Part shown: positions 35,838 to 44,072 of the stretch, in pieces | How the letters are laid out: each line of letters begins with the position of its first letter | Numbering within the stretch: the stretch's first letter is position 1 | Assembly: GCF_020991455.1 (NCBI RefSeq) | Contig: NZ_JAJMOX010000016.1 | Span: 1 to 64,000 of the forward strand | Source: Flavobacterium sp. JAS | Lineage (GTDB): Bacteria; Bacteroidota; Bacteroidia; Flavobacteriales; Flavobacteriaceae | DNA: 64,000 bases | Direction of reading: 5' to 3' | Translations under genes and position numbers: made by a program | Notes under the pieces: model-generated | Told to the model about the DNA's origin: nothing | Seen by the model: the letters and a program-made list of their open reading frames with translations, nothing else | Databases searched by the model: none

Positions 35838-35980
35838 TAGACGCAAAAGAACGTTTTAGTGAAGTTTCAACAATAAATAAAACTAGAAGTATTAAATAGG
35901 ACGTAGCCGTAGATGGTGGGATGGCAGCAGGTTTGTGTTTTGCTCTGGTTGGGGCTGGAAATGGAATTTCTGTGCGATTA
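35838..35980 (+). pseudogene. Remnant of the 5' end of an FAD oxidoreductase gene
   Basis: This stretch aligns with bases about 917-1058 of the intact gene. A 17-base block TTTTAGTGAAGTTTCAA is identical, and the translation FSEVSTINKTRSIK-stop-DVAVDGGMAAGLCFA...GNGISVRL parallels FSEVSRRNKTISTKSDLVVVGGGLAGVCCA...RDGISVTL. An in-frame TAG replaces a Ser codon, and similarity stops abruptly at about 35980, so only about 45 codons survive. The Rossmann glycines are partly lost (GGMAAG). It follows promoter copy 3. Confidence 0.8.
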
Positions 35981-36208
35981 CCATGATCAAAATTTAGCAT
36001 TTCATATGAACAAATCCGTGCTAATTTAACTATCGGGATTGTAGGTTCTTTCCTGAAGATAAATGATATATGCTCGCTATGGAAAGCTTGAAAAGACTGT
36101 TGGAATGCTTCTGGTTTTTTTCGTTTTTTCAAATCTTTAAAGACAGCTTTACTTTATAGCAATTTTTCAATACGATATAATCACATTACTAACTTAAACC
36201 ACAAACCC

Positions 36209-38257
36209 ATGAAATCAAGAATTTTATCTTTGACCGTTGTTTGGTCTTTTTACATCCTACTAGTGCTGACTTTATTTTGTCTGCCAGAACAGTTGTTTGC
36301 TCAGCCGCCAGCGGGCTATACCCTGGCATTTGAAGATAACTTCAACGACAATTTGCTTAATATCACCAACTGGTATTACCGCGCTTTCTCCAAACCAACC
36401 AAGGGATATAATATGAAAGAAAACGTATCTGTGGAAACAGCTGAAGGGACTGGGTACCTGAGAATCAATTTCAAAAAAGATGCAGATGTAGATAATGACG
36501 GACTACTGGATTTTACCGGTGGCGGTATTATTTCCAAAAAACCTTTCGGATATGGGTATTTTGAAACCCGTATAAAATTCTATAATGATACAAGGGGGCT
36601 GCACCAATCCTTCTGGACCCATGGAATGGGTAAATATGCCTACAGCTCAGGGGAAGACGGCTATACGGAAAGCGCTAAAAATGATAACGTGCCCACTGAG
36701 AATTGGCTTTCGGAAATAGATGGTATCGAGTTGGATTCTAAATATCAATTTGGCATTACCAACTTTCATTTTAACCTGCCTCCCTGCAATTGTCCAAGGG
36801 AAGTCGGTACTAAACCACATCGTAATCACTCCGGGGACTACATGAACCTGTCGAATTGGATAACAGTAGGATTTGAGTGGTCACCGGGTATGGTAGTGTA
36901 TTATGTGGATGGGATAGAGAGGCAACGGTTCTCCTATACCACTCCCGGATTTTCACCTGTAGAGCTCTGGCTCACTGCACTGGGTGGTTATGGAAGTGAC
37001 CTCAGTACAGCACCTCTTGCGGGAGCGGCAATGAAAGTGGATTATTTCAGGTACTACAATAAACCTACCTGGGGCAACCTGCTGGGTAATTTTAGTTTCG
37101 AATTCGGCAAACAAAACGAGGAACCAGTGAAAAACTGGATCGTGAACGATGGTGTTTATGACAACGAATTAACTGATGGTGCCAGGGTGGTGTATGATGG
37201 AACAGCTCAGGAGGGTGAGGGCTATCTGGCACAGGACTTTAAGGCCAATGGAGCTGCACTTACAGTGAAACAGAATTTAGCTTACATCCCCAACGGCTCT
37301 TATAAAATGACTGCCTTTGTAAAACGTTCACCCGGAGCAGGTTCTGCCAATATGCGGGTACTAAACTATGGAAGTGCCAAGGCGGTAGCTATTCCGGTAA
37401 CCAATACCTGGACAGCCGTAAGTATAGACAATATAGAGATAACTACTAATAAAATAACAGCCGGCTTTACCACACAGAATGGAACTGCGGGGGGAGGTAT
37501 TATGGTAGACAGGGTGGAACTTCTGAACAAGAGTTTTGGCGAGCCTGCGACCTCTTCCCTTATCGTGGACAATGGGGATCCCGGTTACTTAGAATCCGGG
37601 ACCTGGAATGACAGCGTCCTTACCGGTTATAATGCTACCAATACACGCCAGAGTTCCTCTGCTGGTGCGTATGCAAAATGGACGCCCAATATCCCGGTTG
37701 CCGATAACTATGATGTATACCTGTACAGGATTGTGAATTCAGCTTCAGATGGTAATTCCAAACTCACAGTAAACTACGCCGGAGGTGAGGCCACCTTATT
37801 TATCAATGATACATTAACTACAAAGAGCCAGTCGAGTTGGGTATTTATTGGTACTTATCCATTTGATCAAGGGAATGCCGGTTATGTGCAAAAAACCAAA
37901 AGTGCAGGTGGGGCCATGACCAGAGGCGATGCGGTTGCTTTTGTCAAGCCCGGTTCACCTTTATCGGCGCTAATTCCTGAGCAAACTCAGGCCAAGCAAC
38001 TAGCATCCCAAGCTATTGTTTATCCAAATCCGGTCACTGCAAACAGTTTCAACCTAAGTTATGAACTAAAAGAGCCAACAGATATAAGTGTCAAAATTTA
38101 TTCTTTAAGTGGTTCTTTGGTGAGTGAGCAAAATTTTAAAAGTACCCAAACAGGTCCCCAGCGACAGAATATACCATTTAACAGCCCACCGGGCAATTAT
38201 ATATTAAACCTGTATTACGGAAGTGAAGTGATCAAAACAATTTTAATAAAAAAATAG
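36209..38257 (+). CDS. GH16 enzyme with CBM-like, golvesin-like and T9SS sorting domains (paralog B)
   Basis: 682 residues: signal peptide (ending EQLFAQ), GH16 catalytic domain (about 35-285) with SEIDGIELDS (E169, D171, E174), GYGYFETRIKFYND and the WITVGFEWSPGMVVYYVDG strand, a CBM4/9-like sandwich (about 290-445, GNFSFEFGKQNEEPVKNW), a golvesin/xanthan-lyase-type sandwich (about 450-590, DNYDVYLYRIVN...SSWVFIGTYPF), and a T9SS type-A C-terminal domain (about 604-682, IVYPNPVTANSFNLSYEL...GNYILNLYYG). The sorting domain means it is exported across the outer membrane and anchored or released, so it is probably the surface endo-acting enzyme. It lies in the satellite of PUL 1; a remnant of its binding domain follows directly. 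Confidence 0.9.
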   Translation: MKSRILSLTVVWSFYILLVLTLFCLPEQLFAQPPAGYTLAFEDNFNDNLLNITNWYYRAFSKPTKGYNMKENVSVETAEGTGYLRINFKKDADVDNDGLLDFTGGGIISKKPFGYGYFETRIKFYNDTRGLHQSFWTHGMGKYAYSSGEDGYTESAKNDNVPTENWLSEIDGIELDSKYQFGITNFHFNLPPCNCPREVGTKPHRNHSGDYMNLSNWITVGFEWSPGMVVYYVDGIERQRFSYTTPGFSPVELWLTALGGYGSDLSTAPLAGAAMKVDYFRYYNKPTWGNLLGNFSFEFGKQNEEPVKNWIVNDGVYDNELTDGARVVYDGTAQEGEGYLAQDFKANGAALTVKQNLAYIPNGSYKMTAFVKRSPGAGSANMRVLNYGSAKAVAIPVTNTWTAVSIDNIEITTNKITAGFTTQNGTAGGGIMVDRVELLNKSFGEPATSSLIVDNGDPGYLESGTWNDSVLTGYNATNTRQSSSAGAYAKWTPNIPVADNYDVYLYRIVNSASDGNSKLTVNYAGGEATLFINDTLTTKSQSSWVFIGTYPFDQGNAGYVQKTKSAGGAMTRGDAVAFVKPGSPLSALIPEQTQAKQLASQAIVYPNPVTANSFNLSYELKEPTDISVKIYSLSGSLVSEQNFKSTQTGPQRQNIPFNSPPGNYILNLYYGSEVIKTILIKK

Positions 38258-38264
38258 GCCCGAT

Positions 38265-38420
38265 GAAGAAAATTTAGTTTTGAATCCGGCAAAGAAAACA
38301 AGGAGTCAGTCAAGAACTGAATTGTGCAGGCTGGTGTTTGTGAAAACTAATTCACTGATGGTGGCAGGTTGTTATAGCTCAGTAGCTTGAGGGATACTGT
38401 TTTCACAGCAATACTTCCTT
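38265..38420 (+). pseudogene. Remnant of a GH16 CBM-like domain
   Basis: Immediately after paralog B, a stretch reads NFSFESGKENKESVKN-stop-IVQAGVCEN-stop-FTDGGRLL after allowing one missing base near 38272, matching residues about 293-330 of paralog B (NFSFEFGKQNEEPVKNWIVNDGVYDNELTDGARVV). Similarity continues weakly through GCTCAG...GAGGG to about 38400. With two stops and a frameshift it is a relic of a fourth GH16 gene. Confidence 0.8.
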
Positions 38421-38545
38421 AATTAAATCACTAACTGGAGAAAATTAAAAGATTTTTAATCAAACTTAAAGGCCTTGTTTTGCTTTCAATTGTACCTTCG
38501 TTCAAAAATAAAAATACCCGTTACAAGAGAAAACATGAGGATTAA

Positions 38546-38809
38546 ATGATAAAAAATATAAGAACCCTCAATATTATTATTTATGCTTTAGTACTATTTT
38601 TTGGAAATATATACCAGCATTTCGTTCTTGTACTTTTGTTTTTTTACCTGCATTTATTGGTGATTTTATTATTTGTAATCCTAGAGATAAGGTATGCAGT
38701 GCTAACAAGAACAAATTTTTTAGAACACATTTTTACAAACTGGCTTGTATTTTTAGGTTTTTTAATTTTAACCTATGATATCGTTAAAATATTTGTGCCC
38801 AAGATCTAG
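38546..38809 (+). CDS. Small hydrophobic hypothetical protein
   Basis: 87 residues, with about three hydrophobic segments (TLNIIIYALVLFFGNIY, LVLLFFYLHLLVILLFVILE, FTNWLVFLGFLILTYDIV). No family recognised; it could be a genuine small membrane protein or chance AT-rich coding. A terminator follows. Confidence 0.4.
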   Translation: MIKNIRTLNIIIYALVLFFGNIYQHFVLVLLFFYLHLLVILLFVILEIRYAVLTRTNFLEHIFTNWLVFLGFLILTYDIVKIFVPKI

Positions 38810-38875
38810 TACGACCTTGTTTGGATGAAAGGAATCGCAGCCAGGGTCGGTTGGATTTACTCCTAACAATTAAAG

Positions 38876-38924
38876 AAAAAGAATAAGCTCCGCTGATAAA
38901 AAAGTGGTAGTTTATTCTTTTTTT
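38876..38924 (+). terminator. Terminator hairpin
   Basis: AAAAAGAATAA (38876-38886) pairs with TTATTCTTTTT (from 38912), ending in T7. The remainder of 38810-39237 shows no gene or clear promoter. Confidence 0.6.
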
Positions 38925-39237
38925 ATTTATAGGATATATTAAAAGGTTAGTGCGAGAATTGTTTGGGTATATTTTTTAGGTTTAAGGCACACTTTGAGCA
39001 CCACATCACGGAATTAAATCCATAATTCCTGTTAGGACCTATCCACTATGGTTGTTCTTGTGATGAATCTTTTTGCAATACAGCTGTCCTATGTAATATT
39101 TGTAGGTTAGTTTGCAGAAATATAACCGGTAAACATTTAAAAAGAACACACAAATTACTAAGGCTATTGCGGGCACTTGTCTCAAAAAATAGTAATTTTA
39201 ATTCAAAAACAGCTTTTCCTTAAACTATTCCTGAACA

Positions 39238-39834
39238 ATGCTAAAAAAAATTACGCCACTTTTCTTTCTGTTTTTTTTCTGTCCAACGTTTAGCAATGCG
39301 CAAAAAGGGTCCCTGGACAAAACATTCAAATATTTCTTAGAGGAAGGTCACCTATCTTTCTGCCAGCCTAAAGGTTACTTTGGAGTTGATTCGGTACAAA
39401 ATTACGACCCCTCGCCAATATATCTGCAATCTCTATTACTTTATAGCATTAAGAAGAATAAAAATGATATCATAATTGCTTTTTCACTGATAAAAGTTAG
39501 GAAACCAAACGAATTGTTAAAAAAAATGTTTCCTAAATCTGAAGAAATCAATGACCTAATGCCTTATTTGGTCACAGAGGCAGATTCGTCTGTATCAATC
39601 CCCATAAAAATTGATGATACCAATCTGAAGAAATTAAATGCTGATAATGGATATATCTATAACATGAAAATAATATATCCTTATCTGGAAAAATATACCT
39701 ATTGCAAAAAACTACTTATCCATAAAGACAATTTTTATCGCGCCGAAGTATTGTATTTCTACACCAAAAAAGAAATAGACAATGTTGATGGTATTATTCA
39801 AGAAACCTCTAAGATGCTTCAATTTAAAAACTAA
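39238..39834 (+). CDS. Secreted hypothetical protein
   Basis: 198 residues with a signal peptide (MLKKITPLFFLFFFCPTFSNAQ). The rest (GHLSFCQPKGYFGVDSVQNYDPSPIYLQSLLLYSIK..., AEVLYFYTKKEIDNVDGIIQETSKMLQF) resembles single-domain periplasmic proteins of unknown function. I do not recognise the family. An out-of-frame coding-like piece follows at 39843-40016. Confidence 0.6.
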   Translation: MLKKITPLFFLFFFCPTFSNAQKGSLDKTFKYFLEEGHLSFCQPKGYFGVDSVQNYDPSPIYLQSLLLYSIKKNKNDIIIAFSLIKVRKPNELLKKMFPKSEEINDLMPYLVTEADSSVSIPIKIDDTNLKKLNADNGYIYNMKIIYPYLEKYTYCKKLLIHKDNFYRAEVLYFYTKKEIDNVDGIIQETSKMLQFKN

Positions 39835-39842
39835 ATATCAAA

Positions 39843-40016
39843 AAAACTCGTGATTATTGGAGTGATTTAAGAAGTGTCAAATTTGCAGAGCAATGCAATT
39901 CAGAAATAAGAGATTATTTATTTAAAATTTCATCTGTCAATAATACGCAGAAAAACTTACTTTTTAGGCATATGATTGAGAATGGCCTGATTTTAAATTT
40001 GAATAAAAAAAAATGA
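39843..40016 (+). pseudogene. Coding-like fragment without start
   Basis: An open frame in a different phase from the preceding gene, with no good start codon, reads DYWSDLRSVKFAEQCNSEIRD...LLFRHMIENGLILNLNKKK up to a TGA at 40014-40016. Composition looks protein-like. It is probably the 3' end of a lost or frameshifted gene; family unknown. Confidence 0.4.
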
Positions 40017-40052
40017 CGGGTTCTTGTTTCCTAACGGCAATTTAGAAGGTGT

Positions 40053-41066
40053 TTATGTCGATTCCCGTATAATTAACTCGGTCTTTAAGACTTTCGTCAC
40101 AGCCTTCCAGTCGTTAACATCCCTGTTGATCTGTTCAATCAATAACTCTATGGCAGTACGGCCGATTTCTGAAAGAGGTTGAGCAACAGTTGTTAAACTC
40201 GGAGCAATCAAGGCTGATGCATAGTCGTTGCTAAAGCCCACAACAGCAATTTCTTGTGGAATCTTTAACCCTCTTTTTTTGATAATTTGTATAGCCTCAA
40301 TAGCAGTTGGGTCATTCACTGCAAAAATAGCATCCGGGGGACTTTCAAGATTAAGCAGATGATTTACATAGATTTTAACTTTAGAAATTTCAAGGTCATA
40401 AGAGATGATCAGCTCCTGGTCAATAGGTATGTCGTATTTTTTCAAGGCAGCTTTATAGCCATCGAGCCTATGGCCACTAACCCGCAATGAGAGAGGACCT
40501 GCCAGGTGCGCAATCCTTTTTCTCCCGCTTTTGATAAGGTATTCGACGGCGTTAAAAGCACCTTCATAATCATCTACTATCACTTTTGGTACTGACATTT
40601 CGCTACAGACTCTGTTAAAGAATACAATAGGAATACCCTTTCTTTCAAATATTTTTAGGTGATCATAATTTTGGGTCTCCTTTGTTAGGGAGATCAAAAT
40701 ACCGTCAACCTGGTTGGCCAGCATTACTTTTGTATTAGCAACTTCGGTTTGATATGATTCGTTAGATTGGCTGAAAACAGTATTGTAGCCAGCTTGCCTG
40801 GCGGCTTCCTGCGCCCCAATGATGACCTGGGGAAAATAAGAACTTGAAAACTCGGGAACAATAATGCCTATGTTATATGTTTTTTTACTGTTAAGACTAA
40901 TTGCAAGCATATTTTTCTGATAATCGAGCTTTTTTGCAAGCTCAAGTACAGCATCTTTTGTGTGCTTGCTTACATTAGGATGTCCTGTTAAAACCCTAGA
41001 AACGGTCGATTTTGACAGATTAAGTTCTCTGGCAATATCCATGATGGTTACTTGGTGGTTCTTCAT
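40053..41066 (-). CDS. LacI-family transcriptional regulator (PUL 2)
   Basis: 337 residues from the ATG at 41066 (MKNHQVTIMDIARELNLSKSTVSRVLTGHPNVSKHTKDAV), the standard LacI HTH plus hinge; longer starts upstream add unrelated residues. A periplasmic-binding-protein-like ligand domain follows (YNIGIIVPEFSSSYFPQVIIGAQEAARQAGY..., PDAIFAVNDPTAIEA). LacI-type repressors bind palindromes and release them with a sugar ligand. It is transcribed toward the left from its own region and stands 900 bases from the SusD/SusC genes of PUL 2. Candidate sites are a palindrome at 41132-41145 upstream of its own start and the 21-base palindrome at 47395-47415. Confidence 0.9.
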   Translation of the reverse strand: MKNHQVTIMDIARELNLSKSTVSRVLTGHPNVSKHTKDAVLELAKKLDYQKNMLAISLNSKKTYNIGIIVPEFSSSYFPQVIIGAQEAARQAGYNTVFSQSNESYQTEVANTKVMLANQVDGILISLTKETQNYDHLKIFERKGIPIVFFNRVCSEMSVPKVIVDDYEGAFNAVEYLIKSGRKRIAHLAGPLSLRVSGHRLDGYKAALKKYDIPIDQELIISYDLEISKVKIYVNHLLNLESPPDAIFAVNDPTAIEAIQIIKKRGLKIPQEIAVVGFSNDYASALIAPSLTTVAQPLSEIGRTAIELLIEQINRDVNDWKAVTKVLKTELIIREST

Positions 41067-41131
41067 TTTATTGGGTTGGTTGGTAAAGTATATATAAATG
41101 TAATGCTTTTTTATTGTATGGGAAAATACGT

Positions 41132-41145
41132 TGGGAATCTTCCCA
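41132..41145. promoter_or_regulatory. Candidate LacI operator upstream of the lacI-type gene
   Basis: TGGGAA-TC-TTCCCA, a perfect 14-base palindrome 66-79 bases upstream of the regulator's ATG. TTCCCA/TGGGAA half-sites recur nearby (41118-41124 and 41201-41206) and in the SusC upstream palindrome, although there the half-sites face the other way. Confidence 0.4.
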
Positions 41146-41605
41146 TAAAACTCAAAAAATCTCAAAAAATATGGAAATTTCTTGTACTCCAATGATTACA
41201 TTTTCCCATCGGCCCTTTTTTTTGAATTCTATATTGGCTTTCTTTTGAGTTGGATATGGTTCATTATTAAAATAAATTGGGTTGTTCATTATATGTTGTC
41301 ATGGCATTTATAAAATTAATGAGATCTTTTTGTTTGTAGGAGTCCAAAACTCTTGCTCTTCTTTATTAATTTTAGAAAGGCTTTTAAAATTTTTGAAGTT
41401 ATTTTTTAGAATCCCTGCATAATTTCAGGGACAAAAACAGAGCTCTGGACCAATGCGGTATAAAAAAATGAGCAGTGAAATATCTTTAAAAACCCGCTAA
41501 ACTTTTTGCTGCAATAAAGTTATCCACTGCGTGTTATTGATGCCACCAATATGCCAGAAAAAGTGGGATCATTTTTGTGAGTTGAATGTTAGTGGGGATA
41601 AAAAC

Positions 41606-41639
41606 AAAAAACCTGCAAATTTAGAACTTGCAGGTTTTT
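41606..41639. terminator. Terminator
   Basis: AAAAACCTGCAA and TTGCAGGTTTTT form a perfect 12-bp stem with a 10-base loop; A and T runs flank it, so it could work in both directions. It lies 330 bases after the SusD stop on the minus strand. Confidence 0.7.
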
Positions 41640-41969
41640 GTTGCTTATCAAGCTTTTAGAAATAAACATTTCTTAATCTCACAGAGAGTGGGGATTCAAA
41701 CTCTAATTTAAAGATTGGATTTTTAGTTTTTAACTCAATTGTATCTCCTTATTCAAGTTGACATAATACTCTGACTTATCCTATCAGCATGTGGGTCAAC
41801 TCTGTAGTGCTTTTAAGTCTGTTTATCCATATGTGATTGGGTCTTGCGGCCTTCAAGGTGAAGCAAATGGAAGCAATATGGATGAATATCTTTAGTTTTG
41901 GGATTATAAATAATTTAGATTGGTCTTTTTAGTATCATCACATCACATTAGATCAAACCGCACCACTAA

Positions 41970-44051
41970 TCAATAACCATCGTTTTGGCTAAGGTTGGGG
42001 TTATTGGTTCTTTCAGATTCAGGAATAGGCCAAAACATAATCTTTTCGTTGATATAACCATAATTTGCGATAGGCTGATTAAATTGGGTAGAGAGCTGTT
42101 GACGGAGTTTTTCCGGCATGATTCCCCATCGCTTCAGATCATACCATCGCTGGGCCTCAAAGGTGAATTCCCTGCGTCTTTCTAAACGCAGTTTTTCACG
42201 CAGGTCATTCTGGTCGGTGTAAGCAAGGTTTGTCAGCACGGGAACTGCAGGTGCTGCTGATGTTCCACCGTGTGCCCTGCGTATCTGATTCATTTGTTCC
42301 ATGGCAATGTCCATATTGGCTGCGCCGCCCATTTCGATCAGCGCTTCAGCATACATCAGAAGTACATCGGAATAGCGCAACCAATGAAAATCGTCTGCGT
42401 TGTCAGTATAACCAGTGTTGATCTGATCGTTATATTTAGTAACACGATAGGTTGAATTGATCGATACGAGTCTACGAGCGTCGGCCCATTCGAATACACC
42501 ACTTGGTATAATGGTAAAGATCTGTCCTGGTTGGAAGCGGGTTATATTGGTGCTGTAGGAGCTGATACTGAAGTCCCATTTAAAATCTGGTGCCGTGGCT
42601 GTGTTGCGAATTGAGCAATAGAAAGGGGATACCCTAAAGCCCACAGCTGTCGCTGTTGTGTTCACCGGATCCGAAATCTGATTGTATAACATTTCAATCT
42701 TTCCGTCTACCTCATATAGTTTCACCTGAAAGCTGATATTATTGGCAAGCGTAGTTCCTGTTTTCCATCGCCAGTTGCGCCATTCGACAGTGAGCACGCG
42801 GTTGGGAGCGCTACCTGTGGTCGCATAAGATGCCACGCCTCCAGAACCATTGAGGTTATCCATAAGCGGACCTATTATCGGATCTTTGACTGAACTTAGA
42901 TTAGATGCCAGGTTAGACCTGTTGATAAAGCTAATAAATCCATTGCTGCTCATATAAAACTTGTCATACCTGCTTCCGCCGTAGTTATAGGAAAAACCGA
43001 TCGGAAGGGCCAGTGAAATAGCATCGTCAACTTGCACCGAAGGTACTGTTGTACCACCACTGAGATTGTTGTAGGTGGTGGTACCGGCACTAAAGAGAAA
43101 AGGGACATAATCGGTAGATGCTGTTATTAATGAAGAGGAAAGGTAGTTTGATTTCATTCTGGTATAGGCCTGTAGGCTTGCCGGAAAACCTGATGCGCCT
43201 TTTATATAAAAAATCCGTTCTTTATCAGCTGCTTTCACCGCTTCATCGGCACTGAAGATATTAGCGTAATTAGGATTTATATCCAGATTATATGTGTCCT
43301 TGTTGTCGATTACTTCTTTGAGCTTATCTGCCGCTAACTGGTATTTAGAAATATCTTTCAGCGGAAAGCCCGCCATAGTAAGGTATACTTTACCCATAAG
43401 TGTCTTGGCTGCAGCCTGTGTTACCCGGCCACCATTGACCGAACTGTAGGGATAATTAGCATCTAAATTTTCCTCGGCATATTTCAAATCGTCTACTATT
43501 TGTTTATATACATCTTGCGAAGCTGCCCGGGTGGGCTGCAGGTTGTTTTTGGTAACATCTGCCGGTTCGAGTACCAGCGGTACATCGCCGAATAACTGTA
43601 CGAGCCTAAAATAGTAAAATGCCCTTAAGAATTGCGCCTCAGCCCTAGTGCGGCGCAGTATTTGGTCGGATATCTTTGAAGTTTTACTAGCATAGAAAAG
43701 TAGGCTGTTGGCCCTGTTGATTACCCGGTAGGCACCGGCCCATGTGCGTTGAATATAGGCATGTCTGGCATCATAGGATACGTCATCCAGTGCAAACCTT
43801 TCTGAAGTTATTGATCCCCCTAGGGTCGCGTCATCGGAAATAATTTCAACTGATGAAATTGGCCACATCTGGCCGTCATTAACATCGGCCCTCATACCCT
43901 GGTATATGCCATTGACAGCAGCAACCAGATCGGCATCTGTCTGATAAAATTTTTCGGTGCTGACTAGTCCGTCGGTTTTTTCTTCGAGGAATTCTTCGCA
44001 GGATGTGCATAAAAACACAACATAAAGTACTAAAAATATATTTTTTTTCAT
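41970..44051 (-). CDS. SusD/RagB-like lipoprotein with a large inserted beta-rich domain (PUL 2)
   Basis: 693 residues, about 100-200 longer than usual. A lipobox gives lipidated C18 (FLCTSC). The N-terminal SusD region (YQTDADLVAAVNGIYQGM, RRTRAEAQFLRAFYYFRL) and the C-terminal RagB block (LRYSDVLLMYAEAL, LERRREFTFEAQRWYDLKRWG, FWPIPESE) are complete. Between them, about residues 310-515, lies an insert absent from ordinary SusD proteins: VQVDDAISLALPIGFSYNYGG, YDKFYMSSNGFISFINRSN, PIIGPLMDNLNGSGGVASY, VLTVEWRNWRWKTG, a pattern known from secreted Bacteroidota sandwich domains (nidogen-like). It may add a binding site on the outer surface. Its SusC partner lies 21 bases upstream on the same strand. 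Confidence 0.9.
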   Translation of the reverse strand: MKKNIFLVLYVVFLCTSCEEFLEEKTDGLVSTEKFYQTDADLVAAVNGIYQGMRADVNDGQMWPISSVEIISDDATLGGSITSERFALDDVSYDARHAYIQRTWAGAYRVINRANSLLFYASKTSKISDQILRRTRAEAQFLRAFYYFRLVQLFGDVPLVLEPADVTKNNLQPTRAASQDVYKQIVDDLKYAEENLDANYPYSSVNGGRVTQAAAKTLMGKVYLTMAGFPLKDISKYQLAADKLKEVIDNKDTYNLDINPNYANIFSADEAVKAADKERIFYIKGASGFPASLQAYTRMKSNYLSSSLITASTDYVPFLFSAGTTTYNNLSGGTTVPSVQVDDAISLALPIGFSYNYGGSRYDKFYMSSNGFISFINRSNLASNLSSVKDPIIGPLMDNLNGSGGVASYATTGSAPNRVLTVEWRNWRWKTGTTLANNISFQVKLYEVDGKIEMLYNQISDPVNTTATAVGFRVSPFYCSIRNTATAPDFKWDFSISSYSTNITRFQPGQIFTIIPSGVFEWADARRLVSINSTYRVTKYNDQINTGYTDNADDFHWLRYSDVLLMYAEALIEMGGAANMDIAMEQMNQIRRAHGGTSAAPAVPVLTNLAYTDQNDLREKLRLERRREFTFEAQRWYDLKRWGIMPEKLRQQLSTQFNQPIANYGYINEKIMFWPIPESERTNNPNLSQNDGY

Positions 44052-44072
44052 TGTCTGATTTTTAGAGAAATA

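Larger units (their letters stand above)
41067..41969. other. Long intergenic region between LacI and SusD genes
   Basis: 900 bases without a gene. It includes the candidate operator at 41132-41145 and the terminator at 41606-41639. A short stretch at about 41680-41700, on the minus strand GAGTTTGAATCCCCACTC, resembles a tRNA T-arm but is not a tRNA by itself. Confidence 0.45.

Noticed and set aside
35812-36132. 106-codon minus-strand frame in the same area
   Set aside because: Mostly antisense to the FAD oxidoreductase relic; the intact gene shows a similar antisense frame, so it is a mirror image.
41680-41700. tRNA T-arm-like sequence GAGTTTGAATCCCCACTC (minus strand)
   Set aside because: No acceptor, D or anticodon arm around it, so no tRNA is called; it could be a relic or chance.
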